Shown: one piece after another, positions 19,283 to 28,789 of the stretch | Layout of the letters: each line of letters begins with the position of its first letter | Position numbering within the stretch: position 1 is the first letter of the stretch | Source of the DNA: Psychrobacter sp. JCM 18903 | GTDB taxonomy: Bacteria > Pseudomonadota > Gammaproteobacteria > Pseudomonadales > Moraxellaceae | Direction of reading: 5' to 3' | NCBI RefSeq assembly: GCF_000586475.1 | Contig: NZ_BAWJ01000004.1 | Coordinates: 145,470-209,469 of the forward strand | DNA length: 64,000 nt | Made by a program: the position numbers and the translations under genes | Notes under the pieces: model-generated | Database searches by the model: none | What the model was told of the DNA's origin: nothing | What the model saw: the letters and a program-made list of their open reading frames with translations, nothing else

Positions 19283-19802
19283 AAGGTTTTCTCCGGGAAA
19301 ATGAAATGATCAGTAGCAGCAAAAAAGGTTGAAAGCTGAGATTTCTCAGAATTCAACTAGTCTTAGTTACAGCTACTCAGCTTTCACGCATTCTATAGGA
19401 TTTCTATATAAATAGAAATAGGCTGTACAATTAAGTAACAATAAAATTGTAAATAGTGTTTTACATCACTTATTCGTTATAATTTTTAATACAACGAGCC
19501 AAATTAATACACGTATAATCAATGACATCAACCTATTCTGATGACTTTTTCGATGTCTTGATTTCTACTATGCTTTTTAAGCATCTATTGTATCTATTAG
19601 GGGTTTAATAGTCATTAAGTGTTTTGATTAGTGCAATATCAAGAGCCTAGTAAAGTAGCATTTGTCAAAAATACTTTGGCACTACTTACGTATCAGAAAT
19701 CGGATTTGATCAAAAAAATAAAGAATTGAGTCAAAATCACACTATATAAAAAAATCATCAATACGAGTAGCAATATATATCGTATATTTGAGGAATGAAA
19801 CA
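19283..19802. other. Intergenic region between divergent lipoprotein and metallopeptidase genes
   Basis: About 520 AT-rich bases with no supportable gene. It should hold promoters for both directions. AAAGCTGAGATTTCTCAGAATTC near its left end gives a short dyad (GCTGAGA.. TCTCAG..) within the 5' leader side of the lipoprotein gene; significance unclear. Confidence 0.35.
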
Positions 19803-20693
19803 ATGAAATGGCAAGGTAGACGCGGCAGTTCCAATGTGCGCACCAGCAGTGGTGGCGGCAAAATGATAGGCGGTGGTATCGGTGGTATTATTATTGCTGG
19901 CATTTTATGGCTGGTATTTGGGGTAAATCCAATGACCGCTTTACAGACGGGTCAAGTAGTAGCAGGTGGTGGCAATAGCAGTGCCGCTACCGAACCTGCG
20001 ACAAGTAACGATCGAGATACGCAGTTTGTCAAAGTAGTATTGGCTGATACTGAAGAAGTTTGGCATCAGATATTCAAAGAAGCAGGCAGCACCTATCAGG
20101 AGCCATCATTGATTCTCTTCAATGGTCAAGTTAGCTCAGCATGCGGCAGTGCTAGCTCCGCGACGGGCCCTTTTTATTGCCCAGGCGATCAGACTGTTTA
20201 TCTAGACAAATCTTTCTTTGTAGAAATGCGCCAAAATCTCGGTATAACGGGTGATAAGCAAGGCTCTGGCGACCAAGATAATCAAGGTAAAGCGGGTGAT
20301 TTTGCACAAGCTTATGTTATTGCACATGAAGTTGGTCACCACGTACAGACGTTGTTAGGCATCAGCCAGCAAGTTAATGAGGCCAGCCGTCAAGTCACTC
20401 GTGCACAAGCCAATAAGCTATCCGTACTACAAGAACTGCAAGCTGATTGTTTTGCTGGGGTTTGGGCACAACGTAATCAAGAGCGTGTACAGTTTTTGGA
20501 GGCAGGTGATATCGATGAGGCCATCAATGCCGCTGGTCAAATCGGTGATGATCGTTTAGCGCGTGCTAGCGGTGGAGCAGTCGTACCTGATAACTTTACC
20601 CATGGCACCAGTCAGCAGCGTGTTCAGTGGTTCACTCGTGGTTTGGAAAGTGGCAACGTGCAGTCTTGTGATACTTTTAGCGGGGCATTATAG
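19803..20693 (+). CDS. Neutral zinc metallopeptidase (YpfJ family)
   Basis: The start at 19803 (MKWQGRRGSSNVRT) follows AGGAA at 19791-19795; an upstream TTG start is less likely. A Gly-rich stretch (GGGKMIGGGIGG) leads into one TM helix at about 25-43 (IIIAGILWLVFGV), so the rest faces the periplasm. The zinc motif HEVGHH is at about 175-180, with the third ligand probably the Glu in LQELQADCFAGVWA (about 210-220). The catalytic domain also has the SACGSASSATGPFYCPGDQT signature. The length of about 296 residues is normal. The physiological substrate is not known for the family. A strong terminator follows. Confidence 0.88.
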   Translation: MKWQGRRGSSNVRTSSGGGKMIGGGIGGIIIAGILWLVFGVNPMTALQTGQVVAGGGNSSAATEPATSNDRDTQFVKVVLADTEEVWHQIFKEAGSTYQEPSLILFNGQVSSACGSASSATGPFYCPGDQTVYLDKSFFVEMRQNLGITGDKQGSGDQDNQGKAGDFAQAYVIAHEVGHHVQTLLGISQQVNEASRQVTRAQANKLSVLQELQADCFAGVWAQRNQERVQFLEAGDIDEAINAAGQIGDDRLARASGGAVVPDNFTHGTSQQRVQWFTRGLESGNVQSCDTFSGAL

Positions 20694-20750
20694 TCAGTAT
20701 CGCTATAATGTTTTAGCGTAATAACTATCGCCTAAAAAAGGCGATCCAAC

Positions 20751-20782
20751 AAAAAGCCTGCAATATCGATTGCAGGCTTTTT
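20751..20782 (+). terminator. Rho-independent terminator after the metallopeptidase gene
   Basis: AAAAAGCCTGCAA pairs with TTGCAGGCTTTTT, an almost perfect 13-bp stem with T-run. A smaller hairpin (ATCGCC / GGCGAT at 20727-20746) precedes it. Confidence 0.85.
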
Positions 20783-20880
20783 GTATTTTAGAGCGTTTTA
20801 GACATATTCAATAGATTTAAAATACACACAGTTGAAATGCTTAAAAACGGTCTTGATAGCACCAAATAATCATTTAGCGA

Positions 20881-21119
20881 TTATCTGCTGTTATTAAGAA
20901 TGTAAGCACCAGCGCCACCTACTGCAGCACCACCTAGTGCGCCACGAGCGATGTCTTTGCTATCGCCGCCACTTCTAATAAGTGCACCAGCAGCAGCGCC
21001 GGCAGCAGCACCCTTAGCGGTATTGCTCAAGCCACTATTGTATCCATTAGTTGCACAGCCACCCATGATAAGGCAGAGCTAGTAAGAGCAGTCATTGCGA
21101 TAGTTTTAGCAAATTTCAT
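20881..21119 (-). CDS. Glycine-zipper lipoprotein, frameshifted in the signal peptide
   Basis: Reading from the ATG at 21119 gives MKFAKTIAMTALTSSAL, a lipoprotein signal peptide, then the frame breaks near 21068. Restoring one A gives IMGGCATNGYNSGLS, so the lipobox is MGGC. The mature part is a glycine zipper (AKGAAAGAAAGALI, ARGALGGAAVGGAGAYI), a membrane-associating pattern in OsmB-like and YMGG-like outer-membrane lipoproteins. Without the correction the protein would start at MGGCATNG and lack its signal. The restored length is about 79 residues. It is monocistronic, with long gaps on both sides. Confidence 0.75.
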
Positions 21120-21549
21120 AGTATCACCTGTTAGGTTATCAAGTTAGTTTATCAAAATCAAAATACGATATTTTTATTACCACTAATTTTAATACCGATA
21201 GTAAGCTGTATTAAAATATTTGGGCAAGTATCTTAGAATAATCTATTGTGCTACCGCAAGACATACAAAGGTCTGCATTAGTAAGGATTACATCAAGGAT
21301 GTTAAATATCTCGAAAATTATACCGCTATCAACACGTGATAGCAGAGTATATCTATACTGGCTCCTATACTAACCCATATAATAATTTCTAGGCGTAGTA
21401 AAAGCGCTAAGCTTTGCAAATAGCCTGTAAAGGATGTTTCTCCACTGTATCGTTGGTAGGGGTTTTGCTTAGGGTTATTGTATTTATATTGATAGTAAGC
21501 TAACTGTTTTTAAAAATAGTACTTTTGGCGTCTAATAGTGAGGTATTAA

Positions 21550-21597
21550 GGTATGTTCTCATTTTTATTGCCATTTTTAAATTCAGGACATGCCTGA
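21550..21597. repeat. Degenerate 48-bp inverted repeat resembling the MITE ends
   Basis: AGGTATGTTCTCATTT at the left and AAATTCAGGACATGCCT at the right are imperfect inverted copies, each similar to the AGGGCRTGTCCTCA ends seen at 12497 and 13225. It may be a decayed internal-deletion remnant of the same element; a chance dyad is possible. Confidence 0.35.
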
Positions 21598-21621
21598 ATA
21601 TATAAAAAATGAATATAAAAC

Positions 21622-21649
21622 GAAAAGACCGCACGAATGCGGTCTTTTC
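21622..21649 (-). terminator. Rho-independent terminator after rho
   Basis: GAAAAGACCGCA (21622-21633) mirrors TGCGGTCTTTTC (21638-21649) around CGAA. It stands about 50 bp after the rho stop codon and could work in either direction. Confidence 0.85.
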
Positions 21650-21699
21650 TACTTAAGTTACTTATCTATTGAGCATGGGAAAGCAGTACGGATCTATCA

Positions 21700-22964
21700 T
21701 TAGTTCTGTGATTTACGTTTCATCTGCTCAAAGAATTCGTCATTGGTTTTCGCTTCTTTTAAGCGATCCAATAAGAATTCAGTCGCTTGTACGCCATCCA
21801 TCGGCTGAAGCAGCTTACGTAAAATCCAAACCTTGCGCAGTTTATCTTCATCAAGCAGACGCTCTTCACGGCGTGTACCAGATTTTTTGATATTAATCGC
21901 AGGGAAGACACGTTTTTCAGCCAGATCGCGCTCAAGCGTAATCTCTTGGTTACCAGTACCTTTGAATTCTTCAAAGATAACGCTGTCCATTTTACTACCC
22001 GTATCGATAAGGCACTGGCAATAATGGTCAAACTACCACCTTCTTCAACATTACGAGCAGCACCGAAGAAGCGTTTTGGGCGCTCTAACGCATTGGCGTC
22101 TAGACCACCGGTTAACACTTTACCTGACGACGGAATAACTGTGTTATAAGCACGTGCCAAACGAGTAATCGAATCCAGTAAAATAACCACGTCTTGTTTG
22201 TGCTCGACAAACGTTTGGCTTTTTCGATAACCATTTCAGCGACTTGTACATGACGCTGTGGTGGCTCGTCAAAGGTAGAGGCAACCACTTCACCGCGTAC
22301 CGTACGTACCATTTCGGTGACTTCTTCTGGACGCTCATCAATCAATAGGACGATTAAGTAGCATTCAGGGTTATTACGAGTAATCGACTGAGCAATGGTT
22401 TGTAGCAGCATCGTTTTACCCGCTTTTGGCGGTGCGACGATGATAGAACGCTGACCTTTACCAATCGGCGCGATTAGTCGATGATACGACCCGTCAAATC
22501 TTCAGTGGTACCGTTACCAAGCTCGAGTTTCAAATGCTCAGTTGGGAATAGGGGTGTCAGGTTTTCAAAGATAAGCTTATGACGTGAGCGATCTGGGGTA
22601 TCAAAGTTGATTTCGCCAACTTTTAATAACGCAAAATAACGTTCAGAATCTTTTGGTGGACGAATCGTACCAGCGATACTATCACCCGTCTTCAGACTAA
22701 AGCGGCGAATTTGGCTAGGGCTGACATAAATGTCATCAGGACCGGCTAAGTATGAGCTTCTGATGAGCGTAAAAAGCCAAAACCATCCGGAAGAACCTCA
22801 AGTACGCCGTCACCATAAATGGCTTCACCGTTCCGCGCATGGGTTTTTAGGATAGCAAAGATAATGTCTTGCTTACGGCTACGCGCCATATTATCAAGAC
22901 CCATTTCTTTGGCGATAGCCAATAGCTCAGCGATTGATTTTTTCTTTAATTCAGTAAGATTCAT
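21700..22964 (-). CDS. rho: Transcription termination factor Rho, four frameshifts
   Basis: Rho is the hexameric RNA helicase that ends transcription at C-rich unstructured sites. The N-terminus [20 protein letters not shown] is standard. Motifs in order are [17 protein letters not shown] and [18 protein letters not shown] (RNA-binding cold-shock-like domain), then Walker [26 protein letters not shown] (Walker B and Q-loop region) and [16 protein letters not shown]. It ends with the [19 protein letters not shown] region and [13 protein letters not shown]. The chain needs four one-base restorations, near 22747, 22476, 22207 and 22007, each in a short repeat-base context, giving about 422 residues. 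Because Rho is essential in most gammaproteobacteria, these are almost certainly sequence errors. trxA lies upstream, as is common. Confidence 0.95.
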
Positions 22965-23490
22965 AGATAGGTCATTAGCAATTGATCAGATGAGAGATGC
23001 CATTAGCAGCACAAGTCACGACAGTGATTAAAACAACGATAGTATGGTGATAGAGGGTGCGTGCACAGAGCTGGATTTATGTAGTTTGGATATTACGTGT
23101 CAGCTTATATACGAATTGCAATCGTTTATGCAAGGTAATAAGAAATAAGGATAAAGAAGTCTACATAAGAGTCTGCGTCAAAAACTCAATATCAGTAATT
23201 GTGTTTAGTCATTTCGTTCAGCAATGGTGTTTATAACGACGATTGTGTTTTTGTTGATAAACACGAGGAGAATAGCGATAAGACAGTTAGGAAAACCGTT
23301 AGTTTTCTGTTGTCAGCAGACTATACGGTCTTCACAATAGTATTGTCAATAAATTTTGCCAAAAAAGTCGTCTAATTGAGTTTTTTGCATAAAAAACAAG
23401 CAAAAAAGCCATTATCTACGTTAGATAATGGCTTTTTCGACGGTGTTGCTGTCTCTTTAGAATGCTTATGCAAAACGAGCAAGTCTCGAC
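22965..23490. other. Long rho leader and trxA-rho intergenic region
   Basis: About 525 bases between trxA and rho, both on the minus strand. It holds the trxA terminator at 23403-23437 and then about 440 bases upstream of rho. In enterobacteria the rho leader is long and takes part in autoregulation by Rho itself; a similar role here is inference. No ORF with a ribosome binding site was convincing. Confidence 0.4.
23403..23437 (-). terminator. Rho-independent terminator after trxA
   Basis: AAAAAGCCATTATCTA and TAGATAATGGCTTTTT form a near-perfect 16-bp stem around a short CG-T loop, with T-runs on both strands. It lies about 55 bp after the trxA stop. Confidence 0.85.
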
Positions 23491-23817
23491 TTAGAGATGC
23501 TTGTCTAACACTTTTGCCAATTCAGCTTTTGGCTGTAGACCCATCACTGAGTCAACTTTTTCGCCATCTTTAAAGACAAATAGTGTTGGGATATTACGGA
23601 TACCAAAACGGCTGGCCGCTTGTGGGTTGCTATCCACATCAACTTTGACAATTTTAACTTTGCCTTGGTACTCAGTGGCTAGATCTTCTAAAATAGGGGC
23701 AATTGCTTTACAAGGACCACACCATGCTGCCCAGAAGTCTACCAATACTGGCATATCTGATTGCAATACGTCTTTGTCAAAGTCGGCATCGGTAGTATGT
23801 AAAATAAGGTCTGACAT
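23491..23817 (-). CDS. trxA: Thioredoxin 1
   Basis: Cytosolic disulfide reductase for ribonucleotide reductase and many other targets. The 108-residue protein opens MSDLILHTTDADFDKDVLQ and has the active site WCGPC at residues 32-36, the cis-proline loop NIPTLFVFKDGE (about 74-85) and the C-terminal GLQPKAELAKVL. Length and fold pattern are standard. It is monocistronic by its own terminator, but the trxA-rho neighbourhood is conserved in many proteobacteria. Confidence 0.97.
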   Translation of the reverse strand: MSDLILHTTDADFDKDVLQSDMPVLVDFWAAWCGPCKAIAPILEDLATEYQGKVKIVKVDVDSNPQAASRFGIRNIPTLFVFKDGEKVDSVMGLQPKAELAKVLDKHL

Positions 23818-24186
23818 AATTTATCTCTCTTGTTTTATTATTTCTATCGCCATCCATCAACTAATATATTTGTTGCATAATAGAATGATGAGTGACCAAA
23901 GAAGCGTTTAGAAGTGGTTAAAATGTGCCATTATATTAACATGTTTGCTCGGGGTTAACAGATGCAGGCTGGTTAAATTGTTTAACAATTACGATTAGCA
24001 CAATAAATCGACACATAACGACACAGGCATGGTTTTATCTGTCACTTGATAATACTGTCTGTGTCTTTTGCTCAAAAATAAGCGGTTTATCACACTATAT
24101 CTATACTCTAATATCTACCACTTAAGACAGCTTTCATATGCAAGCTCATTAATCATTCAAGCCCATTTATATAAGTGCCTATTTTT
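23818..24186. other. Intergenic region between divergent trxA and the pseudouridine synthase gene
   Basis: About 370 AT-rich bases. They should carry promoters for both genes. I see no hairpin, repeat or small gene I would support. Confidence 0.35.
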
Positions 24187-24900
24187 ATGCCTTTTACTGC
24201 TGAAGAAGTCAACGCCCTCAATGCTCAAGAAAACGCCTATCCGCTTGAGTTTTTTCAAGCATTTGCGCAACAGATTACTGTCTACGAAGATGATGATATT
24301 TGGGTGGTTGATAAGCCTGTAGGTCTGTTGAGTGTCAATGGCAAAACGCTCAAGGTCAGTTTGCTGGCAAGACTTGAGCGTGCCAATCCCGCAGTCAAGC
24401 TGATTCATCGTCTGGATATGGATACCTCAGGGCTGCTCATTTTTGCCAAGAATGCTGCCGCGCAAACCCATATTAGTAAGCAATTCATTGAACGTTTGCC
24501 ACAAAAAAAATATCAGGCACGCGTCTTTGGAGAGTGGGAGCGTGTCGGCGCAACGGGTGAAATATCCGTACCAGTGCGCTATGAGCCAGAGACGAAACCG
24601 CGCCATATCGTCGATCCTAGCTGGTCAAAGCATGCCTTAACTTTATATGAAGTCATCAGCCATGAGCAATGCAACGGTCAGACAGTCACGCGCGTAATGC
24701 TAAAGCCGGTCACCGGTCGTAGTCATCAGCTGCGCGTCCATATGGTGCATGTTGGTCATGTGATGATTGGCGATCCCATTTATGCAGAAGGTACAGCTTT
24801 AGCGATTGCGCCAAGGCTTAATCTCCATGCTCAGCAATTGCGTCTCAAGCATCCTACGCTTGGGGCGTGGATGGATTGGGAAAGCCCAAGCCCTTTTTAA
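24187..24900 (+). CDS. RluA-family pseudouridine synthase
   Basis: The enzyme converts uridine to pseudouridine in rRNA and/or tRNA. I chose the ATG at 24187 (MPFTAEEVNALNAQENAYPL); a GTG four codons upstream is the alternative. The catalytic motif HRLDMDTSGLLIFAKN is at about residues 75-90, with the catalytic Asp in the usual position. The GLLSVNGKTL loop precedes it, and RSHQLRVHMVHVGHVMIGDP is the later conserved stretch. At about 237 residues without an S4 domain it resembles E. coli RluA (23S/tRNA U32) more than RluC or RluD. The exact target is not established. Confidence 0.85.
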   Translation: MPFTAEEVNALNAQENAYPLEFFQAFAQQITVYEDDDIWVVDKPVGLLSVNGKTLKVSLLARLERANPAVKLIHRLDMDTSGLLIFAKNAAAQTHISKQFIERLPQKKYQARVFGEWERVGATGEISVPVRYEPETKPRHIVDPSWSKHALTLYEVISHEQCNGQTVTRVMLKPVTGRSHQLRVHMVHVGHVMIGDPIYAEGTALAIAPRLNLHAQQLRLKHPTLGAWMDWESPSPF

Positions 24901-24953
24901 ATGGATTTATGTAAAATTTTTTAAACCCATCATGCAAAAACAAGGAACGTATT

Positions 24954-26578
24954 ATGCTTGATATGACGGCAGCCAAACAGGCAGTTAAGAAACGCTTCAA
25001 AGCTAAAAAGGCGCGCTTAGACACACCAGTGGATTATGAAGTACTGATTATCGGTGCAGGAATTGCTGGTATTGGTATGGCGTGCCGATTGCAGCAGCAA
25101 AAACACAAAGGACTGTTTGGTTATAAAAATCCAAGTAAGCAGAAACGCAAATCATCAAAGCAACAGCAGAAAAGTGCACAGCGGTTTTTGGTGTTAGAAA
25201 AACGAGCAGATTTGGGTGGTACATGGGATTTATTCACCTATCCTGGCATCCGCTCTGACTCTGATGCCTTGACGTTTGGCTACAGTTTCAGACCATGGCT
25301 AAATCACAGGATTTTGGCAAAAGGCGGTGATATTAAAGCTATATTGCTGATACGGCGCGTGAGTGTGGTATCAGCGAACATATTCGCTATCAACACGAGG
25401 TAAAGCAGCTATCGTGGTCAAGTAGCCATCAACAATGGACGGCGATGGTAAAAAATCATGCTAGCGGTGAGGTGTTTAAGATAACGGCAAAGTTCGTCGT
25501 TGGCGCCACGGGTTACTATGATTATGAACAAGGTTATCGTCCCTCTTTTAATAAAGAAGCAGATTTTCAAGGTGAAATCATTCATCCGCAGCATTGGCAA
25601 AATGTGGATTATGACGATAAGAAGGTAGTCATTATCGGTAGCGGTGCCACAGCGATGACATTGCTGCCAGCTTTGGTGGATGAAAAAGGTGGACAATGCG
25701 CGCGTCACGTCACTATGCTACAGCGTTCTCCCACGTATGTGGCAAGTGTACCGGGCGATGATTATACGCTTGATTGGCTAGCAGGCAAATTTTCACCGTT
25801 GTCAAAAGAGCAGGCTTATACGCTGCTGCGTACTCGTAATGTATTGATTCAACAAGGTACTTATCGAGCGGCTATATTGGCACCCAAGCTTATGAAAGCG
25901 TTATTAAAACGCGGTGTCAAAACAGAGCTAAATGGTAGCGGTATCGATGTGGCGCATTTTGTACCGGACTATAATCCTTGGGATCAGCGGATATGTGCGG
26001 TGCCAGACAGTGATTTATTCAAAGCATTGCATGGCAAACGCGCCAGCGTCGTCACCGATCAAATCAGTCATTTTACCAAGACAGGCATTATGCTTGATTC
26101 TGGCAAGCATCTCGATGCTGATATCATCGTCACAGCGACAGGACTAAAGCTACAAATGCTCGGTGGTGCCAAAGTATATATTGATGGGCAGGCGATAGAT
26201 ATTGGTTCGCGCATGACTTATAAAGCGGTTATGATTGAAGATATACCAAATATGGTGGCACTATTTGGCTATACCAATGCCTCATGGACGCTAAAAATCG
26301 ATTTGGCGTGTCAGTATGTAATGCGGCTGCTGGGTTATATGCATCAGCATCGCTATCAAGTGGTATTGCCACAAGCGCAGACTAAAGATGCTAAAGCGCT
26401 TACGCAGACAGATACGGTGATGGGCGCGCTGTCCTCAGGATATGTCAAGCGCGCTCAACACGAGCTACCCAAGCAAGGCGATATATATCCTTGGCGGGTG
26501 ACAAATAATTACCTAAGCGACCGCATCATGCTCAAACATCGAAAAATAAAAGATGATTGGTTACGCTTTAGTCGTTAA
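24954..26578 (+). CDS. Flavin-containing monooxygenase, Baeyer-Villiger type, frameshifted
   Basis: A class B flavoprotein monooxygenase. The FAD-binding motif is LIIGAGIAGIGMAC (about 31-44). A Lys/Gln-rich insertion (about 50-77) follows before FLVLEKRADLGGTWDLFTYP. The Baeyer-Villiger signature FxGxxxHxxxW appears as FQGEIIHPQHW, and the NADPH motif is VVIIGSGATAMTLLPAL. Frame is lost near 25338 (an A missing in ATTAAAGCT); restoring it gives KSYIADTARECGISEHIRYQ and a protein of about 541 residues. It starts 53 bp after the pseudouridine synthase gene. The substrate (ketone, long-chain compound or other) cannot be deduced. Confidence 0.82.
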
Positions 26579-26612
26579 AGTCGCTTGGTTACAGTCGTTT
26601 GCTAAATGTTTT

Positions 26613-27553
26613 TTAATGGCTATTAATAAAATCAGTAACTTGTTTGCTTAAGATCTGCCACAAAGTTTCTTGTGCACTTTTGCTGCTCCACGCATTATGC
26701 GGGCTAAATATAACGCGGGGATGCTTGGCAATGGTTAATAAAGGGTCGTCAGCAGTGATGGGCTCTTGCTCAAACACATCGCTGGCGTAGCCGATGATTT
26801 GCTCATTGTTAATGGCATCAGTCAGCGCTTGGCTATCGACAATACCGCCACGAGCGACATTGACGATGAGCGGCTGTTTGACCATTTTTGCTAAAGTATC
26901 TGCATTAATCAGGTGCTGAGTTTTCTCGTTTAATGGGCAATGCAGCTCAGTACATCAGACTGTGCCAGTACGTCGTCAAACGCGGTATAGTCATCATTGC
27001 GCGGTGCGCGTCCTTGCTGCTCCGCCCACAATACTGTCATTCCAAAGGCACGAGCAACGTCGGTCACGCGTTTGCCAATAGTGCCAACGCCAATAATACC
27101 TAGTGTTTTATTTTCCAAATCTATTAGCGGAATATCCAGTAGGCAAAAATTACCGTTTGCCTGCCATGTGCCATCAGCGACTTTTTGATGATAATAAATA
27201 CCCGCGCGCATGGCGTTGAGCATGAGCATAAAGGTATGTTCGGGAACACTTTTGACTGCATAACCTGCGACATTATAAAGCGCCACATGGTGCTCAACAC
27301 AAGCGTCTTGATCGACGTTGTTCATACCAGTAGCGGTCAGTTGAATGAGCTTGAGCTTGGGCAATTTGCTTATCACTTCAGCGCTGATTTGCACTTTATT
27401 GGTGATAATGATGTCAGCGTCTTTGCAGCGCTCTACGATAACAGCAGCATCTTTTGGGGTGTCATCATAAGTGAGGTAATCGCTGATGCCGTCTGGGGCT
27501 GGCAAGTCGATGCCATCAGAAAAGGTGCCTTTATCTAAAAAAACCGCGCGCAT
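26613..27553 (-). CDS. D-2-hydroxyacid dehydrogenase (NAD-dependent), frameshifted
   Basis: A member of the D-isomer-specific 2-hydroxyacid dehydrogenase family, of the hydroxypyruvate/glycerate reductase type. The NAD-binding motif GIIGVGTIGKRVTDVARAFG is at about 150-169. The catalytic Arg region is NVARGGIVD, the Glu region FEQEP and the His is in FSPHNAW. The substrate-domain signature LIQLTATGMNNVDQDAC is at about 70-86. The chain breaks near 26945; restoring a C gives SLHCPLNEKTQHLINADTL. The restored length is about 313 residues. It converges with the monooxygenase gene with only 35 bp between, and no strong terminator is visible there. Confidence 0.85.
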
Positions 27554-27671
27554 GGTTATTCCTTATCTCATTATTATCGTAAATGGGGCTTTAGCTGCTA
27601 TTGGCTTAATGTAGCACGTTGGTGATTTTAGTCAAAAAGGTCGTCAAAAAATCCATCAAAAAAGTACAAAG

Positions 27672-27709
27672 CAAAAAACCTCTACTTCAATATTGAAATA
27701 GAGGTTTTG
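27672..27709 (-). terminator. Rho-independent terminator after the response regulator
   Basis: AAAAACCTCTACTTCAA (from 27674) pairs with TTGAAATAGAGGTTTT (to 27708), a long stem with a two-base loop and T-runs on both sides. It lies about 45 bp after the regulator's stop codon. Confidence 0.8.
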
Positions 27710-27753
27710 TTGATTGAGACGGTAGTCTTTTGTGCTTATTTGGTTTTATGGAC

Positions 27754-28710
27754 TTATAAAGAAAAGCGTTTACGCAATTTGCCAATAAGGCTACGTACGC
27801 GACTGCTCAAATCAATACGCACATCGTTTTCAGGGTCATGCTCGACTTCATAGCGTTTGACCAAGTCAGGGCTAGCTTTTAGCTTCGCATGATGCTGAAA
27901 TGCACGGTTGACGCTAATCTCAAGCAGGCTGGCGCGCATCGGTTTCGGCAAGCAGCGATAGACCTGACCTTTATTAATCAAATCAATCAGCAAGCCAGCG
28001 TCTTGAAATTCAGTCTGTACCAAAACCACCAAATGCGGCGCATCTTGCTTTAAGGTAAAGATAATCGGCGCGATATTCTCACCGCTGACATTGATATCGG
28101 TGATACAAACACCGATATCTTCATTCGCCAAATAATCGTACGCTTCTTCTAAACTCTCAGCGTGCAGTACTTTATAACTGTGAGAAAATTGCTTACGTAT
28201 TTGCTCAATCAACTCATTGGTTTCATCGATCACCAGCAGCGTTTGCTTATTACCTGAACTGTCGAATTGGTCGGCATCTTCGTCTGGATTATAGGTCAAG
28301 GCGATTTCGGTTGCACGTCCGACCACGGTGATCAGCTCTTCAGATTTACAAGGCTTAGTCAAATAACGATAAATCTCACCATCGTTAATAGAGCCAATAA
28401 TCGCGTTTAAATCGGCATAGCCCGTCAATAAAATACGCATGGTGGACGGTGAGACATCTTTTACTTCGCGTAAGATATCCACACCGACTCGCTCAGGCAT
28501 CCGCTGGTCACTGACCGCCACGTGTACATGGTTGTTCTTGATATAGTCAATATACTCAGTCGGGTCGGTGGTGATAAAGACGTCATGGGTCTTACGAAAC
28601 AGCAGTTTCATAGACCGTAAAATGCGTTGTTCATCGTCGATAAATGCCAACTTCGGCTTTGACTCAGCGCTGGTTTCAACTGTGGTTAAGTCATTTTCTA
28701 ATTCATTCAT
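27754..28710 (-). CDS. Tandem-receiver (REC-REC) response regulator without output domain
   Basis: The 318-residue protein has two receiver domains. REC1 (about 20-135) has KLAFIDDEQRILRSMK (acidic pair), the phospho-Asp in VAVSDQRMPE (about 66), LLTGY and the Lys in LTKPC. REC2 (about 152-270) has TLLVIDETNELIEQIR, an Asp in GVCITDINVSG, LVQTEF and LPKPMR. REC1 looks like the RpfG-type receiver class; REC2 is more divergent (its acidic pair is reduced to one Asp and one Glu). The tail (about 275-318) is charged and ends in a basic RVRSLIGKLRKRFSL. No DNA-binding, GGDEF, HD-GYP or other output domain is visible. It is 80 bp downstream of the kinase gene on the same strand, so the two probably form one system. 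Confidence 0.85.
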   Translation of the reverse strand: MNELENDLTTVETSAESKPKLAFIDDEQRILRSMKLLFRKTHDVFITTDPTEYIDYIKNNHVHVAVSDQRMPERVGVDILREVKDVSPSTMRILLTGYADLNAIIGSINDGEIYRYLTKPCKSEELITVVGRATEIALTYNPDEDADQFDSSGNKQTLLVIDETNELIEQIRKQFSHSYKVLHAESLEEAYDYLANEDIGVCITDINVSGENIAPIIFTLKQDAPHLVVLVQTEFQDAGLLIDLINKGQVYRCLPKPMRASLLEISVNRAFQHHAKLKASPDLVKRYEVEHDPENDVRIDLSSRVRSLIGKLRKRFSL

Positions 28711-28789
28711 GATGATATCCTTATGATGATGAATAATAGTCGTTAAATATCTAAATATGTTCTACGTAACAGGGCAGCTGATCCAGCGC

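Larger units (their letters stand above)
21120..21699. other. Intergenic region between rho and the glycine-zipper gene
   Basis: About 580 bases without a gene. It contains a degenerate inverted repeat (about 21550-21597) and the rho terminator (21622-21649). The remainder is AT-rich with nothing I can support. Confidence 0.4.

Noticed and set aside
19074..19304. A Ser/Ala-rich plus-strand frame opposite the acidic lipoprotein
   Set aside because: It is the complement of an Ala/Asp/Glu low-complexity gene with a good lipobox; Ser-Ala repeats are the expected shadow.
21700..22964. Rho as a true pseudogene or as a programmed-frameshift gene
   Set aside because: Four independent shifts with no slippery-site pattern in an essential gene are better explained by sequence error.
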